Assembly: GCA_020465985.1 (NCBI GenBank)
Contig: JAANYP010003831.1
Span: forward strand, 1-64,000
From: Centrapalus pauciflorus
Lineage: Eukaryota; Streptophyta; Magnoliopsida; Asterales; Asteraceae
Reading direction: 5' to 3'
DNA length: 64,000 nucleotides
The translations under genes were made by a program, and so were the position numbers. Shown here one piece after another: positions 10,924-22,173 of the stretch. The first letter of the stretch is position 1. Every line of letters starts with the position of its first letter. The notes under the pieces are model-generated. The model was not told the DNA's origin. It ran no database searches and saw nothing but the letters and a program-made list of their open reading frames with translations.

Positions 10924-11223
10924 TGTGAAAAATAGTTTCTACCAATTCAATCAACTAGATGCAATTAATATGAACACAGAATTTAATCAACACTAACCAA
11001 ATGATTCAATTGAAAATCTTGTTGAATACACAATGATGAACTGGAATATTCTTCGTGCAGAACTGCTGTTCTCAGAAATGAAAGCGTACAAACTAATCTT
11101 CTGACCGATTCTCCCTATTTTGAAAGTCAACATGACTATTTATACAAATTTACAAACTATAAGGAAATTACACAATCAGTCCCTAGACTTTGATATTTCA
11201 TCAATTAAAAACATATTCTAACA
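10924..11223 (-). repeat. Copia-1 5' LTR (300 bp)
   Basis: On the minus strand it begins TGTTAGAATATG and ends TTTTTCACA, with TATAAATA at 11,137-11,144 as the likely promoter TATA. The start at 11,223 abuts Copia-2 tail sequence, and TGTTC (11,224-11,228) would be one half of the target duplication. At 300 bp it is short for a Sirevirus, where LTRs often reach about 1 kb. Confidence 0.85.
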
Positions 11224-11294
11224 TGTTCTGCCTAAGCTATTCTGAGAAACTGGAGCAGTGTGAGACATATAATAACTTAGAACATTTAGGACAC

Positions 11295-11801
11295 TTAGTC
11301 ACTTTTATTTAACCTGCCCAGCTTGCTTACAAGATAATTAAACCTGTTTTCGTGAAGAGGCTTGGTAAAAATGTCTGCAAGCTGTTCATCTGTGGAAATA
11401 AAACTTAATTCCACATTATCTTTCTGAATGTGATCCCTGATGAAGTGATGGCTGACCTCTATATGCTTTGTTCTGGAATGAAATACTGGATTGTTGGAGA
11501 TAGCTATAGAACTTGTATTATCACACAGAATAGGAGTTTTCCTATATACAAGTCCATAGTCTTCAAGCTGATGCTGCATCCATAGAATCTGCCCACAGCA
11601 GCTTCCAGCAGCTATATACTCAGCTTCAGCAGTAGAAGTAGAAACTGAGTTCTGCTTCTTGCTACACCAACTTATCAACTTACCACCAAGGAGTTGACAC
11701 CCACCTGTTATGTTTTTTCTATCTAGCCTGCAGCCTGCAAAATCAGAATCTGAATAACCTGTTAGCTCAAGACTTGAGTCTTTGGGATACCAAAGACCCA
11801 A
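11295..11801 (-). pseudogene. Copia-2 RNase H
   Basis: This gives 168 residues starting in the connection at GLWYPKDSS. The RNase H residues are present: SDSDFAG, AEAEY and LCDNTSS, then LADIFTKPL. The product ends in GRLNKSD. A stop (TAG at about 11,820) separates it from the RT piece in the same direction. In an intact element the two would be one polypeptide. Confidence 0.85.
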
Positions 11802-11819
11802 ACCTGGTGTACCCTTAAG

Positions 11820-12789
11820 CTATCTGAAGATTCTTTTTACAGCAGCTAGATGTGTTTCTTTAGGATCAGCTTGAAACCTAGCACCTAAACAGTTAGCAAA
11901 CATAATATCTGGTCTACTAGCAGTTAAGTATAGCAAGCTCCCAATCATGCCTCTGTAAGCTGTTACTGAAACAGCTTTGCCACTGGCATCTGCATTCAAC
12001 TTTAAATTGGTTGCCATTGGGGTTTTGATAGGAGAACTTTGATCAAATTTAAACTTTTTCAAAAGATCTGAAGTATACTTTCTTTGATTTATAAAAATTT
12101 CATTTGAGGTTTGTTTAACCTGTAATCCTAGAAAGAAAGTAAGTTCTCCCATCATACTCATTTCATATTTAGATTTCATTAGTGAAAAATTCTTGCATAA
12201 CTGATCATTAGTAGAACCAAATATTATGTCATCCACATAAATTTGAACAAGCATAATATCAGACTTCACCTTCTTTATGAACAGTGTGGTATCCACTTTA
12301 CCTCTTGAATAATCATTGCTCATAAGGAAATCAGTTAGAGTGTCATACCAGGCTCTAGTGGATTGTTTTAGACCATAGAGAGCTTTGTTAAACTAATAGA
12401 CAAAACCTGGATGATGTTCATTTTTAAAACTTGGAGGCTGCTTGACATAGACTTCTTCTTGCAGCTTACCATTCAAAAATGCACTCTTCACATCCATTTG
12501 AAATACCTTCATGCTCTTACGAGCAGCGTAGGTAGAAACAAACGAATTGCATCTAACCTGGCCACAGGAGCAAATGTTTCATCATAGTCAATGCCTTCCT
12601 CTGGTCTATAGCCTTGAGCAACTAGCCTTGCCTTATTTCTAATGACATGACCTTGCTCATCCATCTTGTTCTTGAAAACCCATTTGGTGCCAATTATTGT
12701 TTTTCCTTTAGGAGCAGGGACCAGCTTTCATACTTTATTTTTATCAAACAGATTGAGTTCTTGTTGCATAGCAGTGATCCAATTGGCAT
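11820..12789 (-). pseudogene. Copia-2 reverse transcriptase, broken
   Basis: The palm motif YVDDIIFGST lies near 12,220-12,250 in an open segment of 167 codons (11,820-12,323). Upstream segments continue the RT fingers, including recognisable ARLVAQGY-like and AFLNG-like blocks. They are split by an in-frame TAG near 12,394 and by frame changes near 12,530 and 12,730. Reverse transcription by this copy is not possible. Confidence 0.8.
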
Positions 12790-14255
12790 CTATAAGTGCT
12801 TCATCCACTTTCTAGGCTCCATTAGGGACACAAAACTAGAAAACATACAAAAGTTTGGTAAGCTGTCCCATCTTGTTTGCACCCCTTCGTTGATGTCACC
12901 AATTATTTGATCATTTGGGTGACACTTGATCCACTTAGGATCTTGCTTCAATGAAGATTCTCCTGAGTTATTTGCATCTTCAACAGGTCCTGTTGAGCAG
13001 CTCTCAAGAATTTCTGACACACTAATATCTTGAGCCTGTTCACTTGTTGAGGATGACTCTCCATTGTTGAACATATCAGCAGAGGATCCAGGAAAATCAA
13101 CATTGATTGGTTCAGGAAATGAAGTTGTAATTATGTCAGTACACTTATTCACACAGGGTGTATCAACATAATCATCATCATGTCCATCATGATTAGGAGG
13201 TTCCACTCTGGATGTAGTGGAAGCTTTTGAGTCATTTTCTTCATTGATGGAATGCATAAGATCATCAAAGTTGAACTCTCCTGAAACTGATTCAGGAACA
13301 GCTTTGGTGGAGGCACTCCTAGACTCTTCAAAGGTGACATTGATATATTCATCTATCACCTTTCTCTTGTTGTTGTATACTCTGTAGGCTTTGGAGATAT
13401 CAGAATATCCAACAAACACACCTTCATCAGCTTTGGGTTCAAACTTTGCCAGTAGGTTCCTTTGATTCAGAATGAAGCAGGGACATCCAAACACATGGAA
13501 ATAGCTAATGTTTGGCCTCCTCCCTTTGAGTAACTCATAGGGAGTCTTGTTGAACCTTTTAACCACCAAGGATCTATTTTGGGTGAAGCAAGCAGTGTTG
13601 ACAGCTTCATCCCAGAATGATGAAGGTAAACCTGATGCACACAGCATGGTTCTAGCAGCTTCAATGAGAGTTTTGTTTCTCCTTTCAGCAACTCCATTTT
13701 GTTGTGGAGTTCTTACTGCTGAAAAGTTCTGTGACATCCCTCTTTCCTCACAGAAGTCCTCAAGAGTACTGTTTCTGAATTCAGTACCATGGTCACTTCT
13801 AAGTTTCTTTACTTGAGTAGAGTTCAGCATTTCCATCTTCTTGATAAATCCAATGCTTTCTCTAGCAGCCTCTCCTTTGCTCTTCAGAATGATCACCCAT
13901 GTAAACCTGGAGAACTCATCAACCATTAATAGAGTGTATCTTATTCCTCCTAGACTTGGGACACTGACTGGTCCAAACAAGTCCACGTGGATTAAGAAGA
14001 GAGGAGTATCACTAGAGAAATTGTGCTTAGATTTAAAAGAGATTTTCTCTGCTTGCCTTTCTCACAAACTGTGCAGAGTTTATCCTTAACAAAGGTTATA
14101 GAAGGCAAACCTGTTACCAAGTCTTTTTTACAGACTTTGTTGATATTCTTGAAGTTCAGGTGTGATAGCCTTTTGTGCCATAACCAGTTCAGGTCTGCAT
14201 TGCTTCTTGAGATAAAGCAGGTTTCAGTTGTGGGATCAGCAGATTTCATGTCCAC
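12790..14255 (-). pseudogene. Copia-2 integrase
   Basis: The zinc-binding part (WHKRLSHLNF and CTVCEKGK) is in 13,992-14,255. The core is in the open frame 12,790-13,986, with MDLFGPV at the start, RSDHGTEF and QQNGVAERR supplying D,D,E. A frame change near 13,990 separates them. The frame ends after an acidic Ser-rich linker at 12,790, again by a one-base shift before RT. Confidence 0.87.
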
Positions 14256-14273
14256 AACATATACACCTTTCTT

Positions 14274-14543
14274 TCATTGTGCACACAACACAACTTTACC
14301 TTGGGGATCCAATATGTAACCAAGGTTCTCATCAAAGTTAACCTTGTAGCCAGCATCACACAGTTGACTTATGCTTACAAGATTATGTTTCAGCCCAAGC
14401 ACATAGGCTACCCTTTTGAACACTGCAGCACCAGCTTGAAGAGTTCCATATCCTTCTGTGGATCCCTGTACATTGTCACCATATGTGACTTTTGGCCCTT
14501 TTTCAGGCCTGAGATCACTCAGCAGGTCCTTGCCACCTGTCAT
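14274..14543 (-). pseudogene. Copia-2 protease, active-site region missing
   Basis: The frame opens at MTGGKDLL and carries the C-terminal half of a Copia protease (GYGTLQ, GLKHNLVSISQLCDAGY). The segment that should precede it, with the catalytic DSG, is replaced by a short run after a TAA at 14,553-14,555. The protease therefore cannot process the polyprotein. Confidence 0.8.
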
Positions 14544-14552
14544 GAGAAAATA

Positions 14553-17201
14553 TTAGTTATCTGTAGGGGAACTTATCATAGGGATGAGTTCTCCTACTTC
14601 ATCAACATTTGTTGATGGACTAGTGATATCCACACTAATGTTTCCTATTTGGATGGTATCAGCTTGAATACCATCCTCATTGACTATGTTACTTCCAACA
14701 CTGCTCGGTTTTGCAATGATGGAACTAGCAGAGTCAACAGGCCTCATGTCCTCAGTTTCAGGACAGTCTTTGGCCATATGTGTCTTCTTCCCACACTTAT
14801 AGCATTTTCTCTTTTTAGCCTTTTTGGAAAAAGAACCTCCAGAAACATATTCTGAATTGTTTTTGTTGATTCTGTCAGCAGGTTTAGCAAACTTATTAGA
14901 TGAATCAATAGTTTGGGTGGAAGGCACAATGGCAACAGCTTTGCCTGTTTCTTCTTTCCTCTTTTTGGGAGGACAGATATCAAACACATGAAGCTTGATT
15001 GGCTTTTGACCTTCCATTGTTTTGGGAAACTTATTCCCAAATTTCTCAGGTTGAGCAATAGCTTTGACTTTGCCCTTACTGAGATGTGATGGATGTTGCC
15101 TATCAACATAATCACAGCTTTTGGTTTTGAAAGACTTACTTTCATTTATAACCAATTTTCCACTATGATTTAAAAACTTATTTGAAACCATAGAAGATTT
15201 ACTTTCAACATGAGACCCAGAGCCTGTTTTGTCAACAGATTTAGAGTCCATAGCTGCAGCTTGAACTTGTTTTCCTTTCTTTTTCTTGTGTGAGTCAAAG
15301 AGCACTTAGCAGGTTGATTTGATGGAGAACACATTCCATCATCAGCTTTTGGAGCTTTTTCACACAAGCTGTCAGTATTTTGAGGCCTGACAAACTTGTT
15401 TGTTGAGACTAGCTTCCCATTCACTTTCTAAAAGAAAATGCTAGGAAGGTCACCAAGAGTGGATAAGTCATCTTTCAGATTATTTATCTCAACAATAGAA
15501 GCTGCTTTGTCAAGATCCCCTCCAAGATAGGCTTGGATTTGTGCAGGGATCTGTTGACTAATTCAATGGTTGACTTTTTGTGCAGATTGGCACCAAGAGT
15601 CAACTATCTTTTGAAGCTTTGCATGTTTTATGTCTGTCTCTCTCTTTTCTTCTAGTAAAATGGAGTTGATGTGTTCTAATTCATCAAGCTCAGTTTCCAA
15701 CTTATGGAAACTGTCCAGTTTGCTAGATTTTATGTCAAGATCAGTTTTAAGCTTAGAGATTTCAGACAGTAAAACCTTGTGCTTCTCAACAGCAGCTTTT
15801 GAATCAACAAGCATGTATTCAAACATTTTTACTTTTTCATCAGAACTTTAAGCCATAAAGTTTTGTACCTTGTACATCGTTGTGAGATTCCAGTTCTCTA
15901 AGCTGCTGAAGGCTTCAGCTTCAGCCAGGTCCTGTTTGAAGTTGCTGGTTGATGGAACATCAGTGTTGGCCATCAGACAGTTGTTATCTTCTTCATCTGA
16001 AGATGAGTCAGATTCCTCCCAATCACGTGTCTCAGCCATGAGTCCCTTTTGCTTGTTGGAAGCCACTGAGTTTTCCAACTTTTTCAGCTTAGCCATGGCC
16101 ATAAGGTACTTAACCCTGTAGCCATCGTCCCTGTTTGTCTTGAACGGTTTGGATGACTAACCAACAGCTTTAGACACACAGTCAGCAGCTATGTGGCCAG
16201 TCTTGCCACATTTAAAGCACTCAGCCTTAGTATTATCAAATGCCTTTTTTTTACAGCATTTGAGTTCCTCTGCATCATTCTTCCACCAAACCTCTTCTTG
16301 TTGAACTTTTTGACAAGCATTGCAATCATTTGCTCATCATCAAGTTCAACAAGATCTTCACAGTCTTCCTCTTCAGACATCTCTTCCCTTTCACATCACC
16401 CTATTGATCAGGTTGTGTGAACACATCACATACTTGACCAACAGGTTGTCTCACGCTGGCCACCAAGGCAGTACCTCTCTTAGACATTTCCAAGGCATTT
16501 CTTTTCTGTTGCCTTGACTGCTCATCATTCAGTAGGGATCCATAGAAGTTTACAAGATCCATACCTTTGATGATGCCTGAATTTCTCAAGATAGTAGAAA
16601 AGTAGTTCCATTCTTCAGGCAGGATGTCCAAGAATTTGTTCACCAAAGTTAAGCTGTCCTTTGTGATCCCAACAACTTTGAGATCATTGATAAGAGCAGT
16701 GAACCTGGTATAGGTTTCTGTGAGTGACTCCTTTGGTTTTGCAAAGAAGAGTTTATACTGTCTAACAAAATTGTTGATCCTGTTATCCAGTGTGATTGTG
16801 GGACCATCATAGACGGTACACAAACTATCCCACATCTCCTTTGAAGTATTCATTTTCTCAATCTGTTTGAACACATCATCAGGAAGAGAAATGACTAGGT
16901 TGTTCCTGGATTTTGCATCAATAGCAACCGGCCTTTTGTCTTCATCAGACCATTGAGTTTTGGCCTTCTCAAAGGTTCTGATTTTAGGGGCAGCTCCTTC
17001 AACAGCAGGAGTGATAGTAGTAACAGAAGTTGGCACATAGGGACCTTCCATTACTATCTCTGGCACTTGTAAATCCAGATTCTCTAAGTAGAGCATCATT
17101 CTGCACTTCCAACCAGAGAAGTCTTGATGATTGAATTTGGGGGGTTTGGCCATTGAGCCATTGTCATAGTAAGAGGATGAACTTGCAACACTGTTATCCA
17201 T
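14553..17201 (-). pseudogene. Copia-2 gag with two zinc knuckles, several frame breaks
   Basis: The start codon at 17,201 opens 266 codons beginning MDNSVASSSSYYDNG and holding the Copia gag domain. A TAG at 16,401 and a frame change near 16,380 follow. Then come an acidic segment, a first CCHC knuckle (16,178-16,219, CFKCGKTGHIAADC), acidic and coiled-coil segments (15,563-16,102), and a Lys-rich segment with a second knuckle (14,763-14,804, CYKCGKKTHMAKDC). At least four breaks separate these. Two knuckles far apart in one gag are less usual than one. Confidence 0.8.
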
Positions 17202-17249
17202 GGGAAAGTAGGGAGAATGAGAGATCTAGAGTTGACACACACTCTATCT

Positions 17250-17261
17250 GCTCTGATACCA
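17250..17261 (-). other. Primer binding site of Copia-2
   Basis: The minus strand reads TGGTATCAGAGC, initiator tRNA-Met type, two bases inside the LTR end. Confidence 0.9.
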
Positions 17262-17263
17262 GT

Positions 17264-18374
17264 TGTAGGTCCCAAAAGGCTTCCCAAGAGTATTGTTCTA
17301 AGCTGTGGAGGGGGGGGGGGTGAATACAGCAAATTAAAACTCAACACTCTTTTCTCAATGTTTATGTATACTATTAACAAATGTTAATTACAAACAAGCT
17401 TGACTGCAGAAAGGTTCAAGCTGAGATGACAAATACAGCAGATGTTTCAACTAATCTAAGACACACTCAGACTAGATACAATTAATACACTCACTTAGAT
17501 GGACTCACTGATTTTACAAGACACAGATGGACAGCTTGAGTATAAACATCCTAGACACACGTACTGTTATATTCATGCAGACTTGCATGCATGAAAAACA
17601 CACTTTAATGCACGATCTGATTCTCACTCTTGGATATCTCACAATCCTTAGAAACTTCCTTTTATACTCTCACTGAGAATCTCAGTGAAGCTTCTTCATT
17701 GGACAATGAGATAGTGGGATGTCTTTCCAAAAAGACAAAACACCTTTTCTGCACATTCTAATAAAGCAGACTTGTCTTCATGTGGCAGAATCTTTGTCTT
17801 TTTCTTTTTGTCACTGTTGCATAAGGCTTTAACCAAAAGAGGAATGTCAACTTTGCATCTTTCTTCTTTTGTTAAGGCCATTTTGATATAAGAAAAGGTC
17901 TGTCACCCTTTTCAGATATCCGTTTGTCTTCATGTAACAGAACAACGTTGGCAGGCTTTTGTAGTTTCTGTTTTCCACTTTGTCTTCGACTTGTAAACTG
18001 ATCTTGTAGACAAAAACAATACATGAGGACTTGGAAACATATTCCATAAAGTGTTTAGTCGGTTCACAAAGAACAGGTTCTGTTCACAAAGAACAGAACA
18101 CTTAGAATCTTTCCAAGCTGCTCAACAGAACAGAGCAGCGTAGACAGTTTATGTCCAGCCTGTTCAGCAGACGCAACAGCTTGGACGATCTGCCTTTGTT
18201 GCAACAAATGCAACAAGGTAAACAACTTTGACTCATATTGCAAATCACTTTTCAGGTTTCAATAAGGCATAAACAGGCCTTAAATTATACCTTCAAGTGC
18301 ATCAAACATGTTTGATTAAAAATCTCCCCCTAAGTTGTAGAGCAGGTTTGACTGAGGCCTTTTTGTGCCTAACA
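17264..18374 (-). repeat. Copia-2 5' LTR (about 1.1 kb)
   Basis: The inner end is certain (CCTACA next to the primer binding site). The outer end is placed at TGTTAGG (18,374), which mirrors the terminal CCTACA. A start near 18,313 is possible because a purine tract AGGGGGAG (about 18,331-18,338) lies between the two. It has a TATA box at 17,659-17,666 and a run of ten G on the plus strand near 17,311. It matches 1-790 in reverse complement over most of its length. Confidence 0.75.
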
Positions 18375-19228
18375 ATTATGGAAATTAAAAACATTTAAAA
18401 TGTAAGTTAAACTTTGAAATAAAGTAAGAATAGGGTTACCTGATGATAGATGAGAAATAAAATGCAAGAAGAATGATTAAAAACGATTGAGAATTGAGCT
18501 TTGGAGCTTCAAAATTCGTAACAATGGTGGTTTTCAGTCGACGGATTTGAAGAAATGGTAGCGTAAGGAAGAAGGAAAGATATCACGCCTATTTATAGGC
18601 AGGCGGGTCGGGTCGATTTGCATGATTCGTGCGGTGTTCCCAAGCACTGGGCCAATCATTACAAATTGGGCCAAAGTAAAATTTAAAGAAATTTGGGCTT
18701 AGTGAAACTTAACTAAATAAAACTGAAAAATGGCCCAAAGAAAGAAAAGAAAAAAATCTTTTTGAGTTTTTCTATTAACATCCTAAGTAAAACTTAACTA
18801 AGTATAAAATAAAGAAAAAATCTTTTTGAATTTTCAAAATATTTGGCAAATAAATATAAATAATAAACAATAAAATCTTTTTGTGTTTTTTAGAGTACGT
18901 TACTAAACGAATAATAAAAATAGAATAAAATGAAAAGCACATTTCCTGAATTACCCTCCCTCATATAAACAATTAACCTTTATAGATTGAACCCTTGTAG
19001 ACTTTGAAATTCTGTCAAACCTGGATATATTTAGCGTCCCAGTCAACTTTGAACAATTCACATAGCAACTGTCAGGATCATTAACATTAAAGAGATACAT
19101 AGATAAAGAAATACTGAACACAATTTTGTGACACGACCTTTTAAATTTAAATATCAGATATTTTCTAAATAAAGAAATTTCAAAGAATTACTTGGTTGAA
19201 ATAGAATTATTTAGAGAAAATCTGAAAT
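18375..19228 (-). other. Copia-3 post-pol tail with promoter-like block
   Basis: No coding frame is seen. On the minus strand TTTGGCC/TGGGCC-type motifs (about 18,731, 18,668 and 18,649 in plus coordinates) precede TATAAATA (18,590-18,597). A leader of about 160 bases follows, ending in ATCATCAG before GTAACC (near 18,440), a good splice-donor shape. The order matches the block behind Copia-1 pol. Copia-2 is inserted just downstream, so the continuation is lost. The upper part (18,740-19,228) is A/T-rich and unassigned. Confidence 0.45.
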
Positions 19229-19470
19229 TTAACTGGAAGGAGCATTCAACATGCCAATTTGAGATACTAAGAACTGAAAACGAGGTTCGTCTAAAGCCTT
19301 AGTAAAAATATAAGCAAGTTGAAATTCTGTGCCTACAAAATATAATTCAATTGTCCCTTTTTCTATGTGATCTTTAATGAAATGATACCTGATGTCTATG
19401 TGTTTTGTTCTTGAGTGCTGCATGGGATTGCAAGATATGAAAATTGCACTTTTGGAATCACAGTATATCG
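19229..19470 (-). pseudogene. Copia-3 RNase H, C-terminal piece
   Basis: It encodes the end of Copia RNase H from YCDSKSAIF (beginning in the target duplication) through HSRTKHIDIRYHFIKDH to IFTKALDE, ending in GMLNAPSS. The usual LADIF is LAYIF here. The N-terminal piece lies at 29,119 and above, so 9.6 kb of Gypsy-A separates the two. Confidence 0.85.
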
Positions 19471-21851
19471 TGTGAAGACCACCCCTTGCGGGGCGGTGAT
19501 CACGAGTCTAGGTCCCAATTCATGCAACACAATATCAATCATACTAAGATAGGGTAATTAAATTGCGGAAAAATAAAATTACATGTACATTACAGAATAG
19601 GATTTAAGTTTACATATTTCAAAATAAAGTTATAAAAGGGTAACATCTAATCTAGTCATAACATCATAAGTCACATCAAGAGTACCCAAAACCACCACAT
19701 TTGCTGTCTTCCAATTAGTACCAGAAGGTTTGTTGAGTAGTGGTCTAAGAAAGCTTCAAAACTTGGATCTTGAATGACCTAAGTACTAGGTCATGCAGGT
19801 GATTTTCCTTTGGCTTTTCCTGTAAAATATTAATGCAACATCTGTAAGCAAGGCTTAGTGAGTTTATAGATTTTCAAAATCAACATGCGTGTCAAGCGGG
19901 TCATTAGTTTAGCGTGATATATCTTGGCTGCCGCTACAACCCTCATGATTGAGATATAGAATCATAGAATTGGATGATGTTCAAGCCACACTCACACTTA
20001 AATTGTGGGGATCAGCGACATACTGGGCTAGCTACCAGTAAGTCAATATGGCGGAACATCGGAGGTCATTACCAAGTTCATAAGAACTGGTGAAATATCC
20101 AGGTCTAGAACAATAGACCATTAAGGGCTAGTCAAGCTGAATAAATCTTTCAAGTGTCTGATCAAATAATGAAAGCTTAAGTCATAGGAGGCATGATAGC
20201 AATGAATCATAATGCAACATCTGAAGAAGTCTTAAATGCAATATGAAATGATAATCAAATAGCTATCATGATCCACTGGGCAACACCGAACCATAGTGTG
20301 CACAGGTTTCAATCCAGCTGATAAAATGAATGTCAATAAATCTATCATCAACAATGTATCTCAACCGGAATTTATGCATGTTCAATCTGAATATCTATAA
20401 CTCACAGGTCTGGTCTTTGTCAAACAGATATAAAATCTGCCACCTGAGTTATCTCAGGATTTTATCTTTGTCAATTCTGTTCTGTCAATCAAATCTCTGA
20501 CCGCTTTTAAGTCTTTAAGTCTTTAAATCAATGTTCAGATATTAACTGAACCTGTCCAGAATCATATTATATCAATCTTGTCAATATCATCATCATTATC
20601 ATGGAATTTCATCATCTTTCGGTCATTAAAGTCATTAATTCTATCTGCTTCTGATAACTTATTTATTTCACAAATCATTCTTTGTCTCAATATTTCTCAA
20701 AAGTCCTCTATTTATATATTTAACAATATATATAATCATTCATTTAATTGAAATATCAAATACATAAAAGTGGGTTTCGGACCATCCGGATTCGGATCAT
20801 CCGGATCCAGACCCATCCGAATTAGGGACCCGAATTAGCTCATCCGAATTAGCAACCAAATTCGGACCAAGTAGTGTCCGAATCAGTCATCCAGATTCGG
20901 ATTTGGGACCGAATTAGGTGCCATCCGAAATGTTAAATCCGAAATTGGGAACCATCCGAACCGAAGCATAGGTCCGAAGCATGGGCACCATCCGAATTCG
21001 GGTAATCCGAATTTGGATCCCACACTTAGTAAATTTTTCCAGAAATGTTCATAATGTTCTTCATTTGGTTCATACGGATTTTATCAATAATTATCTGAAT
21101 TTCATATTTTATCAACATGCAACTAACAAATTAGTTGTATTAACATATTTGGGTTGATTTTATACTCTTGTATTGATCTAAAACATCATAAATACATCAA
21201 GATCATCCAAAATATAAACTTTTTGTCAAGAACATTATTATTTTTTTTTTGGTAAAAATCCGATTTGTACTAATTTGGATGATCCATCCTCTGATTTTTG
21301 TTTCTTTAACATCAATTAACTTAATTTCATCATAATCTCCTAAATTTATACACATGCAACACATAATTTCCACATTTTAATCTCTTGGTTTCGGCTCTTC
21401 ATCAAAACCGAACCAAACTCTTAAATTCTTGAAATTTAAGTCAAGAATTACCTCAAATCTTGTAGTTCCTTGTTGATTAATTGTTGTTGTAGCTCCTCCT
21501 TAACTTCAATTCCGAATCTATTGCAAAATTTGTGAATTTCTTGTTGATTTCTTGAGGTATCCGAGAGTTAGAGAGAGAGAGTGAAATTCTTAAATGGTTG
21601 TTAAATGACCATTAATTTGGTTAATATACGTGACTTAGTTATATTTGTAGTTTAACCCACTAAACTTTTGTATTTGACATCTCTTTATTTTAATCATTTA
21701 ATTATATTATAAATATAATTTAAAAAAAAATCATATTTACTTGATAAAATTTTCATTCATAATTACCATTTGCAATATAAATAATATAACAAAATTATAT
21801 TATTATTTCAAAATCACATATTACACGATCGACAAAAGTTAGGTTGTTACA
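19471..21851 (-). repeat. Gypsy-A 3' LTR
   Basis: In minus sense it runs from TGTAACAACC at 21,851 to CTTCACA at 19,471. The end contains an imperfect GC-rich hairpin (about 19,478-19,500). A TTCGGA/TCCGAA array occupies 20,775-21,016. Confidence 0.93.
20775..21016. repeat. TTCGGA/TCCGAA array in Gypsy-A LTR (3' copy)
   Basis: The hexamer or a one-base variant occurs more than fifteen times in both orientations, several times as the palindrome-like pair CCGAATTCGG. The 5' LTR has the same array at 28,035-28,268 with one 19 bp unit fewer. Confidence 0.85.
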
Positions 21852-21867
21852 TAATGGGCTCCACCAC
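21852..21867 (-). other. Polypurine tract of Gypsy-A
   Basis: The minus strand reads GTGGTGGAGCCCATTA directly before the 3' LTR. Gypsy-C and Gypsy-D have almost the same tract (GTGGTGGAGCCCATGC) in the same place, so the three are related. Confidence 0.75.
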
Positions 21868-21888
21868 GCACAAACTTCGTCCCCGAAG

Positions 21889-22173
21889 TTAGCTATATTC
21901 GAACAGACTTGGATATGTAGCTTTCATGACATCTCTGGATTCCCAAGACTGATGCGAACCTTTGTGGTGTTTCCACTGGACGAGCACCATCTGTATATCT
22001 TTATTTCGAAGCTTTTTAGTCTTCGAGTCCAGAATACATTCCGGCTCGTCAACTACTCGAAGCTTCTCATCAATCTGCAAGTTAACGTGTGGTATCTGAA
22101 CTTCTCTCTCGTCTGCTAGACTCTTTCTCAGATGACTGACATGGAATACAGGATAAGTCCGCTGGCAGTTCAA
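21889..22173 (-). pseudogene. Gypsy-A chromodomain
   Basis: The 94-codon frame starts in the integrase C-terminal part (YPVFHVSHLRKSL). It ends in a chromodomain (ILDSKTKKLRNKDIQMVLVQWKHH, then SHQSWES and YPSLF). Chromodomains at this place direct chromoviruses to heterochromatin. The frame is offset from the integrase frame by a small deletion near 22,165. Confidence 0.85.

Larger units (their letters stand above)
791..11223 (-). mobile_element. Copia-1: Sirevirus-type Ty1/Copia element, 3' end outside window
   Basis: Order on the minus strand is: 300 bp 5' LTR, primer binding site, long leader with CTCGAAT repeats, very long gag, protease-integrase-RT-RNase H, a cluster of four polypurine tracts, a promoter-like block, a repeat-filled putative intron and the start of an extra ORF. 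A long gag, multiple polypurine tracts and an extra ORF after pol are known traits of the Sirevirus lineage. The 3' LTR is not found in the window because the tail is cut by the LTR at 1-790. The element itself sits in the 3' tail of Copia-2, whose sequence ends at 11,224. Gag and pol carry a stop and frameshifts, so this copy is defective. Confidence 0.85.
11224..18374 (-). mobile_element. Copia-2: Ty1/Copia element, 3' LTR displaced by Copia-1
   Basis: On the minus strand this holds a 5' LTR, primer binding site, gag with two zinc knuckles, protease, integrase, RT and RNase H. The element stops at 11,224 where Copia-1 begins, so its own polypurine tract and 3' LTR must lie left of the window. 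It is inserted in the post-pol tail of Copia-3. The coding region has many frameshifts and stops and lacks the protease active site. It is of the same family as the LTR at 1-790. Confidence 0.85.

Noticed and set aside
1..18374. A single large element bounded by inverted copies of one LTR (1-790 and 17,264-18,374)
   Set aside because: The LTRs are in opposite orientation and diverged, and only the right one is followed by a primer binding site and gag. They belong to two separate insertions of one family.
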